A stretch of DNA of 64,000 nucleotides, from the NCBI GenBank assembly GCA_016702305.1, contig JADJEH010000001.1, positions 620,001-684,000 of the forward strand. Direction: 5' to 3'. The notes under the pieces are model-generated. The model made no database searches, had not been told where the DNA came from, and worked only from the letters and a program-made list of their open reading frames with translations. Of this stretch, positions 47,679 through 56,412 are shown piece after piece. Source of the DNA: a bacterium. Its GTDB lineage: Bacteria; Electryoneota; RPQS01. How positions within the stretch are numbered: the stretch's first letter is position 1; the number at the start of each line of letters is the position of its first letter. Position numbers and translations under genes: made by a program.

Positions 47679-48190
47679 TGGCTGAATCAGTCGAGACCAT
47701 TCTCGGCATTGATCCCGGGCTAACCTGCACGGGGTGGGGGATCATTCGGAAGTCGGCAAGCAAGTTGATCTACGTCGCCAGCGGCCGCCTGCGCACGAAA
47801 CCTGCCCAGCCGATGCCGGAACGGTTGAGTTTCCTTTACGGTGAGATATCCTCGCTGTGCCAGTCGCATCAGGTGACGCGCGGCGCGGTGGAAGCAGGCT
47901 ACGTGGGAACGGGCGCGCTATCGGCGCTGAAACTCGGCCAAGCGCGCGCCTGTGCCGTGCTGGCAATTCAACAGGCGACGGGCCGTGTCCAGGACATAGC
48001 CCCGCGCGAAGTGAAGTTGGCCGTGACGGGCAGCGGCGGCAGCTCCAAACAGCAGGTCGGCTATATGGTCGGTCAAATGCTGGGACTCGAGTTTGACCGC
48101 GGCGAAGAAGACATCTCGGACGCGCTGGCCATTGCCATTGCCGCGGCCGCGGTGCGAAGCAATAAATTGCTGGCGGCGTTGGCGCGATGA
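47678..48190 (+). CDS. ruvC: Crossover junction endodeoxyribonuclease RuvC
   Basis: 170 residues. Catalytic acidic positions are recognisable: Asp in ILGIDPGLTCTGWGII, Glu in GAVEAGY, and Asp in DISDALAIAIA. The segment after the Glu reads YVGTGALSALKLGQAR, where most RuvC proteins have FF-K-N before SALKLGQARG, a modest divergence. It resolves Holliday junctions with RuvAB. The start overlaps the yebC stop by one base and the end overlaps ruvA by four (ATGA). Confidence 0.92.
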   Translation: MAESVETILGIDPGLTCTGWGIIRKSASKLIYVASGRLRTKPAQPMPERLSFLYGEISSLCQSHQVTRGAVEAGYVGTGALSALKLGQARACAVLAIQQATGRVQDIAPREVKLAVTGSGGSSKQQVGYMVGQMLGLEFDRGEEDISDALAIAIAAAAVRSNKLLAALAR

Positions 48191-48768
48191 TCGAATTTGT
48201 GCGCGGCAAACTGGCCGCAAAGGCGCCGGCCGAGGCCGTCGTGGATGTTCACGGAGTCGCCTTCGGCCTGCGGATTTCGCTGACCACGTTTGATCAACTG
48301 CCGTCGGTGGGCAGCGAGGTTACGTTGTGGACGCGGTTGCACGTGCGCGAAGAGCAGTTTGAACTCTACGGATTTGCGGCGCGGGAAGAGCGCTGGGTGT
48401 TTGAAGAGCTGATCGGCGTGAACGGCGTCGGACCGAAGCTCGCCTTAACGCTCTTGTCGGGCCTGCCTGCGGATAAACTGCGTGAGACAATAGGCGGCGG
48501 AGACGCGGCTCGACTCAAGACCGTGCGCGGTATCGGCGCAAAGATCGCCGACCGCATCGTGCTCGAATTGGGCAAGAAGTTTTCCGGCGCCACGGCCGAC
48601 TTTGTGCCGTCAGTCACCAGCGGCGGATCGGTCCTGCTGCAAGTGCGGCAGGCGCTGCAAGCCCTCGGCTTGACGCCCGCCGAAATTGACAAAAGCCTCG
48701 ATGCGGCGCGTGCGCAGAATATCGAGTCGGTCGAAGAGATTATCAAATTTTCCCTGCGCAAGGCCTAA
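48187..48768 (+). CDS. ruvA: Holliday junction branch migration protein RuvA
   Basis: 193 residues. Domain I is an OB fold (VDVHGVAFGLRISLTTFDQL), domain II holds helix-hairpin-helix motifs (GVNGVGPKLALTLLSGL; TVRGIGAKIADRIVLEL), and domain III is a small C-terminal helix bundle that contacts RuvB. It binds four-way junctions and targets the RuvB motor. It overlaps ruvC (ATGA) and is immediately followed by ruvB. Confidence 0.95.
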   Translation: MIEFVRGKLAAKAPAEAVVDVHGVAFGLRISLTTFDQLPSVGSEVTLWTRLHVREEQFELYGFAAREERWVFEELIGVNGVGPKLALTLLSGLPADKLRETIGGGDAARLKTVRGIGAKIADRIVLELGKKFSGATADFVPSVTSGGSVLLQVRQALQALGLTPAEIDKSLDAARAQNIESVEEIIKFSLRKA

Positions 48769-49788
48769 ATGCCGCGACTGATCGAACCCGTGTTGCAGGA
48801 AGAAGAGCAGCTTGTTGAACTGGGGCTTAGGCCGACCAGTTTCAGCGAGTTCGTCGGTCAGCAGCGCGTCAAGGAACAGTTGGAGATTTTCCTGCAGGCG
48901 GCCCGGGAACGCGGCGAAGCGCTCGACCATGTGCTGCTGTATGGACCGCCGGGTCTGGGCAAGACGACGCTGGCGCATTTGATCGCGCGGGAAATGAAAT
49001 CGCAAATCCGTGTGACGACCGGCCCGGTGCTCGACCGTCCCGCCGATCTGGCCGGACTGCTGACGAATTTGCAGCACAGCGACGTTCTTTTCATAGACGA
49101 GATTCACCGCGTCAATGCAACGGTTGAAGAGTATCTATATCCCGCGCTGGAAGATTTCCGGCTGGATATTCTGATTGACAAAGGTCCGGCGGCGCGTACG
49201 CTGCAGCTCAATCTTAACAAATTCACGCTTGTCGGCGCGACGACTCGCGCGGGGCTGCTCACGTCGCCGTTGCGTTCACGCTTCGGTGTCACACTTCGGC
49301 TCGACTACTACTCCGCCGAGGAGTTGGTGGACATTCTGCGGCGTACGGCCCATTTGATGAGCGTCGCTTGCACGGAAGACGGTCTGCGCGAGATCGCGGG
49401 CCGCTCGCGCGGCACACCGCGCGTTGCCAATCGGCTGCTGCGGCGCGTGCGCGACGTGGCACAGGTTCGCGGCGCCGAGCGCGTGACGCCGGAATTGGCG
49501 AACGAAGCGCTGCGGCTTCTGGAAATCGACGACTATGGCCTCGACGATCTGGACAAACGGTTGATGCTCGCCCTGCTGGAGAAATTCCGCGGCGGGCCCG
49601 TCGGACTCGGGACGCTGGCTGTTACCGTCGGCGAAGATGAAGGCACGCTCGAAGAGCTGTGCGAGCCATATTTGATTCGACAAGGCTTTCTCGAACGAAC
49701 GTCGCGCGGGCGGCAAGCCACTGCGCGCGCGTTCGAGCACTTCGGCATCCGCAACGCGCGGTCCGCCGATCAAACCAGATTATTGTAA
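48769..49788 (+). CDS. ruvB: Holliday junction branch migration ATPase RuvB
   Basis: 339 residues, AAA+ motor. Walker A GPPGLGKTTLAHLIA, Walker B LFIDEIHRV, sensor I GATTRAGLLTSPLRSRFG, arginine finger region, and a C-terminal winged helix ending RGRQATARAFEHFG. It drives branch migration with RuvA. The ATG at 48769 directly abuts the ruvA stop. Confidence 0.97.
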   Translation: MPRLIEPVLQEEEQLVELGLRPTSFSEFVGQQRVKEQLEIFLQAARERGEALDHVLLYGPPGLGKTTLAHLIAREMKSQIRVTTGPVLDRPADLAGLLTNLQHSDVLFIDEIHRVNATVEEYLYPALEDFRLDILIDKGPAARTLQLNLNKFTLVGATTRAGLLTSPLRSRFGVTLRLDYYSAEELVDILRRTAHLMSVACTEDGLREIAGRSRGTPRVANRLLRRVRDVAQVRGAERVTPELANEALRLLEIDDYGLDDLDKRLMLALLEKFRGGPVGLGTLAVTVGEDEGTLEELCEPYLIRQGFLERTSRGRQATARAFEHFGIRNARSADQTRLL

Positions 49789-49840
49789 TAACACACCTGC
49801 ATCTCACTGCACTGCTGCAATAGCACAAAGGACCAACTCT

Positions 49841-50917
49841 ATGCCCGTTACTTCCGCAGTCTATGAGCCCCGGGGCGTCCAGACGATCCCTCGTCTCTCG
49901 GACTTCAAGTACAACTTGCCCGACAAACTGATCGCACAGACTCCTTTGGACAAGCGCGACCAGTCGCGCATGCTTGTCGTGGACCGGGAGACGAAGGAGA
50001 TCCGCGATGAGATGTTTTCAGACATCGTCAACTACCTGAACAAGGGTGATGTGGTCGTGGTTAACTCGACGCGCGTATTCCCGGCGCGGTTGTTTGGCTA
50101 CAAAGAGAAGACCGAAGCGGAAATTGAAGTGTTTTTGCTGCGCAAGCTGACCGAAGAACTGTGGGAAGTCCTGGTCAAGCCTGCCCGCAAGGTGCGAACC
50201 GGCAACAACATCATTATCGGCGATGAGATCGTCTGCGAAGTGATTGACAACACCACCAGCGGCGGGCGAGTGGTGCGTTTTCACTATGAAGGTGATTTTG
50301 CGTCGTTGGTCGAGAAGTACGGCAAGCCGCCGTTGCCGCCCTACATTCGCCGCGAACCGACGCCCGACGACAAGGATCGCTATCAGACAATCTTCGCTGA
50401 AGAGTCCGGAGCCGTGGCCGCGCCGACGGCCGGTCTGCATTTCACCAAAGAGACTGTCGCAAAACTCAAGAAAAAAGGCGTCGAGTTCACGTCCGTGCTC
50501 CTGCACGTCGGGTTGGGGACGTTCCGCCCTGTGCAGGTGGAGGATCTGTCGCGGCATCGCATGGATTCCGAATACTACGACGTTACGCAGACAACGGTGG
50601 ATAAGGTCAATGGCGCAATCGAACGCGGCAACCGCGTGATTGCCATTGGTACCTCAGTGACACGCACGTTGGAAACCGTCGCCAATTTCAGCGGCGGCAT
50701 TAAGCCGCAGGCCGGGTGGACCGACAAGTTCATCTATCCGCCCTACCACTTCAAAGTCGTGGACCGGCTGTTGACGAACTTCCACCTGCCGGGCTCGACG
50801 CTGCTCATGCTCGTTTCGGCTTTCAGCGACCGTGAATTTGTCATGAAGGCCTACCGACATGCCGTCAAGGAGAAGTACCGCTTCTACAGCTACGGCGACT
50901 GCATGCTGATCGTGTGA
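49841..50917 (+). CDS. queA: S-adenosylmethionine:tRNA ribosyltransferase-isomerase QueA
   Basis: 358 residues. It transfers the ribosyl part of SAM to 7-aminomethyl-7-deazaguanine in tRNA during queuosine synthesis. Recognisable blocks are DFKYNLPDKLIAQTPLDKRD, VNSTRVFPARLFG, LPPYIRR, the catalytic-region GAVAAPTAGLHFT, HVGLGTFRPV and LLTNFHLPGSTLLMLVSAF. The start at 49841 has AAAGGA upstream; about 15 extra N-terminal residues precede the usual beginning. Its stop overlaps the ispD GTG start. Confidence 0.95.
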   Translation: MPVTSAVYEPRGVQTIPRLSDFKYNLPDKLIAQTPLDKRDQSRMLVVDRETKEIRDEMFSDIVNYLNKGDVVVVNSTRVFPARLFGYKEKTEAEIEVFLLRKLTEELWEVLVKPARKVRTGNNIIIGDEIVCEVIDNTTSGGRVVRFHYEGDFASLVEKYGKPPLPPYIRREPTPDDKDRYQTIFAEESGAVAAPTAGLHFTKETVAKLKKKGVEFTSVLLHVGLGTFRPVQVEDLSRHRMDSEYYDVTQTTVDKVNGAIERGNRVIAIGTSVTRTLETVANFSGGIKPQAGWTDKFIYPPYHFKVVDRLLTNFHLPGSTLLMLVSAFSDREFVMKAYRHAVKEKYRFYSYGDCMLIV

Positions 50918-51609
50918 GTTACGCGCTTCTGATTCCTGCGGCGGGGAAAGGCGAACGGCTCGGCAGCAAGACGCCCAAGGCGCTGGTGCCGTTGCACGGA
51001 AGGCCGCTGATCTGGTGGGTGTTGGAGGCCTTTGCGCATGACGAGCGGCTCGCGGAAATCGTGATTGCGAGCTCGAGCGAATTGGAGCGCGAATTCCAGG
51101 CGCATCTCGCGAGTCATCCGCTCCATGAGCGACTGTTCATCACCAACGGCGGGCGCACGCGGCAGGATTCGGTGGGCAATGCGCTGGCTGTCTTGATGTC
51201 GGATGTGGATCACGTTCTTGTTCACGATGCGGCCCGGCCCTTGGTATCGCGTGACGTCATCAACAATGTTCTGACCGCGCTGGACGACTATGTAGCCGCA
51301 GTGCCGGGCGTTCCCGTGACCGATACGATCAAGCGCGTGACGCGGGAGCGGCGAGTGGCGCAGACGCTCGAACGATCAGAGTTGTGCGCTGTGCAGACTC
51401 CGCAGGGAATTCGCACGGAGGCGTTTCGCGCGGCGCATGATCAGGCCCGCCGGACGGGCGTCCAGTGCACCGATGACGTCGCACTGATAGAACACTTTCA
51501 ATTGGGCGACGTGATTGTGGTAGACGGTGATCCGCACAATTTCAAAGTCACTCTTCCGCATGATCTGTCGCGCGCCGCGGCCATGCTGGGCGACCGCGAC
51601 CAAGCTTAG
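50914..51609 (+). CDS. ispD: 2-C-methyl-D-erythritol 4-phosphate cytidylyltransferase
   Basis: 231 residues from GTG 50914, which overlaps the queA stop as GTGA. The nucleotidyltransferase signature LIPAAGKGERLGSKTPKALV is intact, with HDAARPLVS and DTIKRV further on. It makes CDP-ME from MEP and CTP in the non-mevalonate isoprenoid pathway. ispF follows after 66 bases, with a terminator-like hairpin between. Confidence 0.93.
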   Translation: MSYALLIPAAGKGERLGSKTPKALVPLHGRPLIWWVLEAFAHDERLAEIVIASSSELEREFQAHLASHPLHERLFITNGGRTRQDSVGNALAVLMSDVDHVLVHDAARPLVSRDVINNVLTALDDYVAAVPGVPVTDTIKRVTRERRVAQTLERSELCAVQTPQGIRTEAFRAAHDQARRTGVQCTDDVALIEHFQLGDVIVVDGDPHNFKVTLPHDLSRAAAMLGDRDQA

Positions 51610-51626
51610 TCGCACCTTTCCTCGCA

Positions 51627-51662
51627 GGGTTGGCGGATATTCCGCGAGCCCGTTTTTCTTTT
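51627..51662 (+). terminator. Terminator-like hairpin between ispD and ispF
   Basis: Eleven-base arms 51627-51637 and 51641-51651 (ten pairs including one G-T, one G-G mismatch) with loop TAT, followed by GTTTTTCTTTTC. It could end the upstream operon or attenuate it. Confidence 0.55.
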
Positions 51663-51675
51663 CTTAGCACACCAT

Positions 51676-52161
51676 ATGTCCACTCCATTTCGTGTCGGCG
51701 TCGGCGTTGACGCTCACCGCTTCGTGTCGGGCCGTCCGCTGGTGCTCGGCGGAGTCGAGATTGCGTTTCCGTTTGGACTTGAGGCGCATTCCGATGGCGA
51801 TGTTATCTGCCATGCAATTCTGGACGCATTGCTCGGCGCGGCCAACGTCGGGGACAAGGGCAAGCTGTTTCCGCCGACGGATCCGAAATTCAAGGACGCC
51901 CGTTCGACGGATTTGCTGCACGAAGCGATGCGCGCCGTCAATCGGCGCGGCTATAACGTGGTGAACCTCGATGTCAGCGTGATGTGTGAAGAGCCGCGCA
52001 TCGCTCCGTATCGCGAAGAAATGCGGGACGCCATTGCAACGGCGCTTGCGATGGATATCGAGTGTGTTTCAATCAAGGGCACAACGCTTGAAGGCATGGG
52101 TTTCACGGGAAGAAAAGAGGGCATCGCCGCGGTTGCGACGGTGTTGTTGTCACGAGAATAA
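51676..52161 (+). CDS. ispF: 2-C-methyl-D-erythritol 2,4-cyclodiphosphate synthase
   Basis: 161 residues, usual length. Metal ligands are in GVGVDAHRF and the later AHSDGDVICHAILDALLGA block; the C-terminal TTLEGMGFTGRKEGIAA closes the active site. It makes MEcPP from CDP-ME 2-phosphate in the same pathway as ispD. Its stop overlaps the gltX start by one base. Confidence 0.96.
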   Translation: MSTPFRVGVGVDAHRFVSGRPLVLGGVEIAFPFGLEAHSDGDVICHAILDALLGAANVGDKGKLFPPTDPKFKDARSTDLLHEAMRAVNRRGYNVVNLDVSVMCEEPRIAPYREEMRDAIATALAMDIECVSIKGTTLEGMGFTGRKEGIAAVATVLLSRE

Positions 52162-53627
52162 TGGCTAACGAAGTCCGCACTCGCTACGCACCCAGTCCGA
52201 CCGGCTACCTGCATGTCGGCGGCTTGCGTACCGCACTCTATAACTATCTGTTCGCGCGCGCGCAGGGCGGAAAGCTGCTGCTGCGCGTCGAGGATACCGA
52301 TCGCACACGGCTTGTGGAAGGCGCCGTTGAGAATTTCCTCGATGTCTTTGACTGGCTGGGCATCCATTTTGACGAAAGCCCCAAGGTCGGCGGGCCGTGC
52401 GCGCCCTATGTGCAGTCGGAACGGCTCGCTATGTATCGGGAGGCCACGCAGCATTTGGCCGCGGCGGGACACGCTTACGTTTGCTTCTGTACCGCGGAAC
52501 GGTTGGATCAGGTGCGAAGCGACCAGCAGGCGCGTTCGCTTCCGCCGATGTATGACCGCCACTGCAGAAGTTTATCAACCGCCGAAGTCGCCCGCCGCGT
52601 TGCGGCCGGAGAACCGCACGTTTGGCGCATGGCCGTGCCGGATCATCAGACCGTCGAGATCCATGACTTGATACGAGGCGACGTCAACTTCGAGACCGCG
52701 ACGATTGACGATCAGGTCCTGATGAAAAGTGATGGTTTCCCGACGTATCACCTGGCCAACGTCGTGGACGATCACCACATGAGAATCAGCCATGTCATTC
52801 GCGGCGAAGAGTGGCTGCCCTCGACGCCGAAGCATGTATTGCTCTATCGCTTCTTCGGCTGGGAGCCGCCGCAGTTCGCGCATCTGCCGCTGCTGCTTAA
52901 TCCGGACCGCTCGAAAATGTCCAAGCGTTCGGGTGACGTCGCGGTCGAAGCCTATCGCGACAAGGGAATTCTGCCCGCTGCCCTGCTGAATTTTGTCGCG
53001 CTGTTGGGATGGCATCCGCAGGATGAACGCGAGTTCTTTTCGCTCGACGAACTGGTGCACGAGTTTACGCTCGAGCGCGTCAACAAAGCGGGTGCTGTGT
53101 TTGATCAGGCCAAACTCAAGTGGATGAACACCGAGTACCTGTCGAAGTTGGACGACGAGCAGATGTGGAATGGCGTCGCGCCGCTGCTGCCCGAACCCTT
53201 GCTGGAGCAGGATGCCGCGCGGGTACGGTATGCCGTGACAAGCCTGCGGCCCGGCGCGGAGTCTTTTGCCGATCTCGCCGCCAAAGTCGGCGAAGCGTTT
53301 GCACCGGCGCTGGCGATGGTGGAAAGTTGGGACGAAGCGCATGTGAATTTTGTCGCCGGCGTGGCCGACGGCCTGTCGGCGCTTCCCGCGGCACAATGGA
53401 ATGAGTTTGAGTCGCTCATGCAGCAGTTCAAGGCCGTGGCGAATGCCCAGGGGGCGCAGCATGGATTGAAAGGCAAGGCCATCTGGATGACGCTGCGACT
53501 GGCCTGCACGGGCCGCGAGCACGGTCCGGAGCTTGGCCGGCTTGTGGGCATGTGGGGACGTGAAGCGACGCTGAATCGTCTACATGAAGCCATGGCGCGG
53601 CAGCTCTCGGCGGAGACGCGTGCATGA
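52161..53627 (+). CDS. gltX: Glutamyl-tRNA synthetase
   Basis: 488 residues, class I synthetase. The HIGH motif appears as HVGG in RYAPSPTGYLHVGGLRTALY, and KMSKR is present as SKMSKRSGDV. The anticodon-binding domain occupies about 330-480. It charges tRNA-Glu, and often tRNA-Gln in bacteria with GatCAB. It overlaps ispF by one base and ddl by ATGA. Confidence 0.96.
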   Translation: MANEVRTRYAPSPTGYLHVGGLRTALYNYLFARAQGGKLLLRVEDTDRTRLVEGAVENFLDVFDWLGIHFDESPKVGGPCAPYVQSERLAMYREATQHLAAAGHAYVCFCTAERLDQVRSDQQARSLPPMYDRHCRSLSTAEVARRVAAGEPHVWRMAVPDHQTVEIHDLIRGDVNFETATIDDQVLMKSDGFPTYHLANVVDDHHMRISHVIRGEEWLPSTPKHVLLYRFFGWEPPQFAHLPLLLNPDRSKMSKRSGDVAVEAYRDKGILPAALLNFVALLGWHPQDEREFFSLDELVHEFTLERVNKAGAVFDQAKLKWMNTEYLSKLDDEQMWNGVAPLLPEPLLEQDAARVRYAVTSLRPGAESFADLAAKVGEAFAPALAMVESWDEAHVNFVAGVADGLSALPAAQWNEFESLMQQFKAVANAQGAQHGLKGKAIWMTLRLACTGREHGPELGRLVGMWGREATLNRLHEAMARQLSAETRA

Positions 53628-54661
53628 GAGTGCTGGTGCTGTGCGGTGGTGCTTCGTCCGAGCGCAATGTGTCCTATGCATCCGGTGACTCGGTCGCGAC
53701 TTGGGTCGCGGCGCTTGGGCATGAGGTTTGGAAGTACGATCCCGAGCAGATCGGCCACCTGTTTACACCGGACCATAAACTGAGCAGCGGCGTGATTGGT
53801 ACGGACGCACCCGAGCCCGGTGGGCTGGGCGGTTTTGATGCGCGAGTCGTGCGCGGCCTGCTTGATACGATTGAGCGCCAGCGAATAGAATTCGTGTTTC
53901 CCATTCTGCACGGCGGATACGGCGAAGACGGCACCGTGCAAAGTCTCCTCGAGTGGGTCGCCGTGCCGTACGCGGGCAGCGGACCGCGCAGTTGTGCAGT
54001 GGCCATGCATAAGCCGACAGCGAAGCACCTGATGAGCGCCGCGAACGTGCCGGTTCCGCAGGGGTTTGCCGTCGAGTATCCCGAGTTAGCTGACACGGAG
54101 CGGATTACACAGCGGATCGCGCGCGAGTTCGGTTTTCCGGCGATCATCAAACCGCAAAGCGGCGGCTCGACGATCGGTTTGACCATCGCCAAGGCAGAGG
54201 CCGATGTGCCCGGGGCGCTGGAACAGATTCGCGCACAGCGCGACGGCGCCTTGATCGAAAAACTCTTCGCAGGTTCTGAAATCGCCGCGACCGTGATTGA
54301 CGGCCAAGCGTTTCCGTTAGTCGAGATCCGCCCCAAAGAGGGATTCTACGACTACGCCAATAAGTACACGGCGGGACGGACAGAATATATCTGCCCGGCG
54401 GAACTGCCCGCTGAGGTGACCAACGGCATTCAGCGAGCGGCCGAGCGAGCCTTTCAGGCACTCGACGCGCGCGGTTTTGCGCGAGTGGATTTTCTTGTTC
54501 ATGAACGGGACTTCGTTTGTCTCGAACTGAACTCACTGCCTGGGATGACGGCAACGTCACTCGTGCCGAAGGCGGCGCGCGCGCATGGCTGGAGCGCCGA
54601 AGAACTGATCGGCAGAATAATGGATCGTGCGCTAAACGCTGTCGCTGACCGGCGGGCTTAG
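53624..54661 (+). CDS. ddl: D-alanine--D-alanine ligase
   Basis: 345 residues, ATP-grasp enzyme. The N-terminal VLCGGASSERNVSYASGDSV, the LHGGYGEDGTVQSLLEW block, PQSGGSTIGLTIA and the C-terminal ARVDFLVHERDFVCLELNSL then PGMT motif are all present. It makes the D-Ala-D-Ala end of the peptidoglycan precursor. It starts within the gltX stop (ATGA). Confidence 0.95.
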   Translation: MRVLVLCGGASSERNVSYASGDSVATWVAALGHEVWKYDPEQIGHLFTPDHKLSSGVIGTDAPEPGGLGGFDARVVRGLLDTIERQRIEFVFPILHGGYGEDGTVQSLLEWVAVPYAGSGPRSCAVAMHKPTAKHLMSAANVPVPQGFAVEYPELADTERITQRIAREFGFPAIIKPQSGGSTIGLTIAKAEADVPGALEQIRAQRDGALIEKLFAGSEIAATVIDGQAFPLVEIRPKEGFYDYANKYTAGRTEYICPAELPAEVTNGIQRAAERAFQALDARGFARVDFLVHERDFVCLELNSLPGMTATSLVPKAARAHGWSAEELIGRIMDRALNAVADRRA

Positions 54662-54683
54662 ACCCGCGAGCGACGCATTACGT

Positions 54684-55814
54684 ATGGCGGCCCGCAGCAT
54701 CAAAGTTGATCCCGACCAGCGCTACATGCGCATGGCCTTAGCCGAGGCCGAAAAGGGCGCAGGTCGCGTCAGTCCAAATCCGCTGGTTGGCGCCGTGGCG
54801 GTCAAAGCCGGTCGGGTGATTGCCAAAGCCTATCATCGGCGCTTCGGTGATTTGCATGCCGAGACGGCGTTGTTGCGCAAACTGTCGCTCGAAGCTGCGC
54901 AGGGCGCGACCATATATGTGAATCTCGAACCGTGCTGCCATCAGGGCAAGACGCCGCCGTGCACTTCGGCGCTGATCGCCGCGGGTATTGCACGAGTCGT
55001 GGTGGCGATGGAAGACCCGAACCCGCTGGTCAACGGCCAGGGCATTGCGCAACTGCGCGAGGCCGGCATTGAAGTGGTTGTGGGTGTGTGCGACGCGGAA
55101 GCGCGGCGCGTGAATGCACCGTTCCTGACGTACATGACCGGTGGCCGTCCCTGGCTTTTGCTGAAAGTGGCGCAGAGCCTCGACGGGCGGATCGCCTTGG
55201 GAAACGGCAAGTCGCGCTGGATCACGGGCGAAGCGTCGCGCACGGAAGTGCATCGCATTCGCGCGCGCCTGGATGCTGTCATGGTCGGAGTGCAGACCAT
55301 TCTTGACGACGACCCGGAACTGAATGTGCGGCACGTCAAAGGGCGCGATCCGGTCCGCATCATTGCCGACTCGAAGCTCAGAATTCCTGATTCAGCACGC
55401 GTGCTGCGACACCGTGACCAATCCAAGACTTGGATTCTGACGACCGACGCAGCCCCGTCCGACCGCGCGGACGATTTGCGCAAGCGGGGTGTACAGATAA
55501 TTTATTGCCCGCCTGCGCGCGACGGGCGGGTGGATTTTCGACAGGCCATGCCCGAACTTGCACGACGGGACATTGCTTCGATATTGGTGGAAGGCGGCGG
55601 CACCGTGCATGCGGCGCTGCTGGGCGAGGGATTGTGCGATGAGTTGATCGTGGCGGTGGCGCCGCTCGTGATTGGTGCGGATGGCCGCGCCAGTGTCGGC
55701 GAGCTTATGTTGTCAGAGCTTGACAACGCTCCGCGCTTCACGACTTATCGCCGGGAGACCTTTGAACAAGATTACTGGTTTTACTTGGAGCGAGATGTTC
55801 ACAGGAATCGTTGA
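54684..55814 (+). CDS. ribD: Bifunctional riboflavin deaminase/reductase RibD
   Basis: 376 residues. The deaminase domain (1-150) has the zinc site HAETALL and PCCHQGKTPPC. The reductase domain (155-370) begins RPWLLLKVAQSLDGRIA and includes SRWITGEASR and ILVEGGGTVHAALLGE. It carries out the second and third steps of riboflavin synthesis. The start lies 22 bases after ddl, leaving no room for an FMN riboswitch. It overlaps ribE by 20 bases. Confidence 0.95.
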   Translation: MAARSIKVDPDQRYMRMALAEAEKGAGRVSPNPLVGAVAVKAGRVIAKAYHRRFGDLHAETALLRKLSLEAAQGATIYVNLEPCCHQGKTPPCTSALIAAGIARVVVAMEDPNPLVNGQGIAQLREAGIEVVVGVCDAEARRVNAPFLTYMTGGRPWLLLKVAQSLDGRIALGNGKSRWITGEASRTEVHRIRARLDAVMVGVQTILDDDPELNVRHVKGRDPVRIIADSKLRIPDSARVLRHRDQSKTWILTTDAAPSDRADDLRKRGVQIIYCPPARDGRVDFRQAMPELARRDIASILVEGGGTVHAALLGEGLCDELIVAVAPLVIGADGRASVGELMLSELDNAPRFTTYRRETFEQDYWFYLERDVHRNR

Positions 55815-56412
55815 AACCGTCGGTGTCGTCGCGGAGATTCGCGACCGCGCCGACTTTCGAACATTGAGAATTACCGGACCGGCCTGGCTTGACGAGCTGC
55901 CGCTCGGCGCGAGTCTGGCGATAAACGGCTGCTGCACGACGTCAATGGCCGCGGATGGCCGCGGATTCACCTGCGAGTTGATGCGCATTACGCTTGAGAA
56001 AACAGCGCTCGGTCAACTCGAATTGAATAGCGAAGTCAATCTGGAACGGCCGCTGAAATTCGGGGCCGAATTAGGCGGACATTTGATGCAAGGTCACGTA
56101 GACGGGCAGGCCACGGTGACGCGTGTCGAGCAGGACGGCGACAACCGCGTGTATGAATTTGCCTTGCCCGCCGAACTGATGCGCTATGTCATTCATACAG
56201 GTTCGATCGCCGTGGACGGAGTCTCGCTGACGGCGGCGGAGGTGCGCGAACGATCAGTCGTCATTGGGATCATTCCGCACACCTATCAGAGGACCGTCTT
56301 TCATAACTATCGCGTGGGGGACCGCGTGAACATCGAAGTAGATATGGTAGGGAAATACATTGAGAAGCTCATGCCCGAACGGTTGCGCATGACCATGACG
56401 GAGGTGTCATGA
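55795..56412 (+). CDS. ribE: Riboflavin synthase, alpha chain
   Basis: 205 residues from ATG 55795, where the family's conserved MFTGIVETVG begins. Two lumazine-binding repeats are seen: residues 1-95 and about 96-195 (MQGHVDGQATVTRVE; TGSIAVDGVSLTAAEV). It dismutates two 6,7-dimethyl-8-ribityllumazine molecules to riboflavin. It overlaps ribD by 20 bases and ribBA by ATGA. Confidence 0.95.
   Translation: MFTGIVETVGVVAEIRDRADFRTLRITGPAWLDELPLGASLAINGCCTTSMAADGRGFTCELMRITLEKTALGQLELNSEVNLERPLKFGAELGGHLMQGHVDGQATVTRVEQDGDNRVYEFALPAELMRYVIHTGSIAVDGVSLTAAEVRERSVVIGIIPHTYQRTVFHNYRVGDRVNIEVDMVGKYIEKLMPERLRMTMTEVS

Noticed and set aside
54655..54690. FMN riboswitch before ribD
   Set aside because: Only 22 bases separate ddl and ribD, too few for the element.
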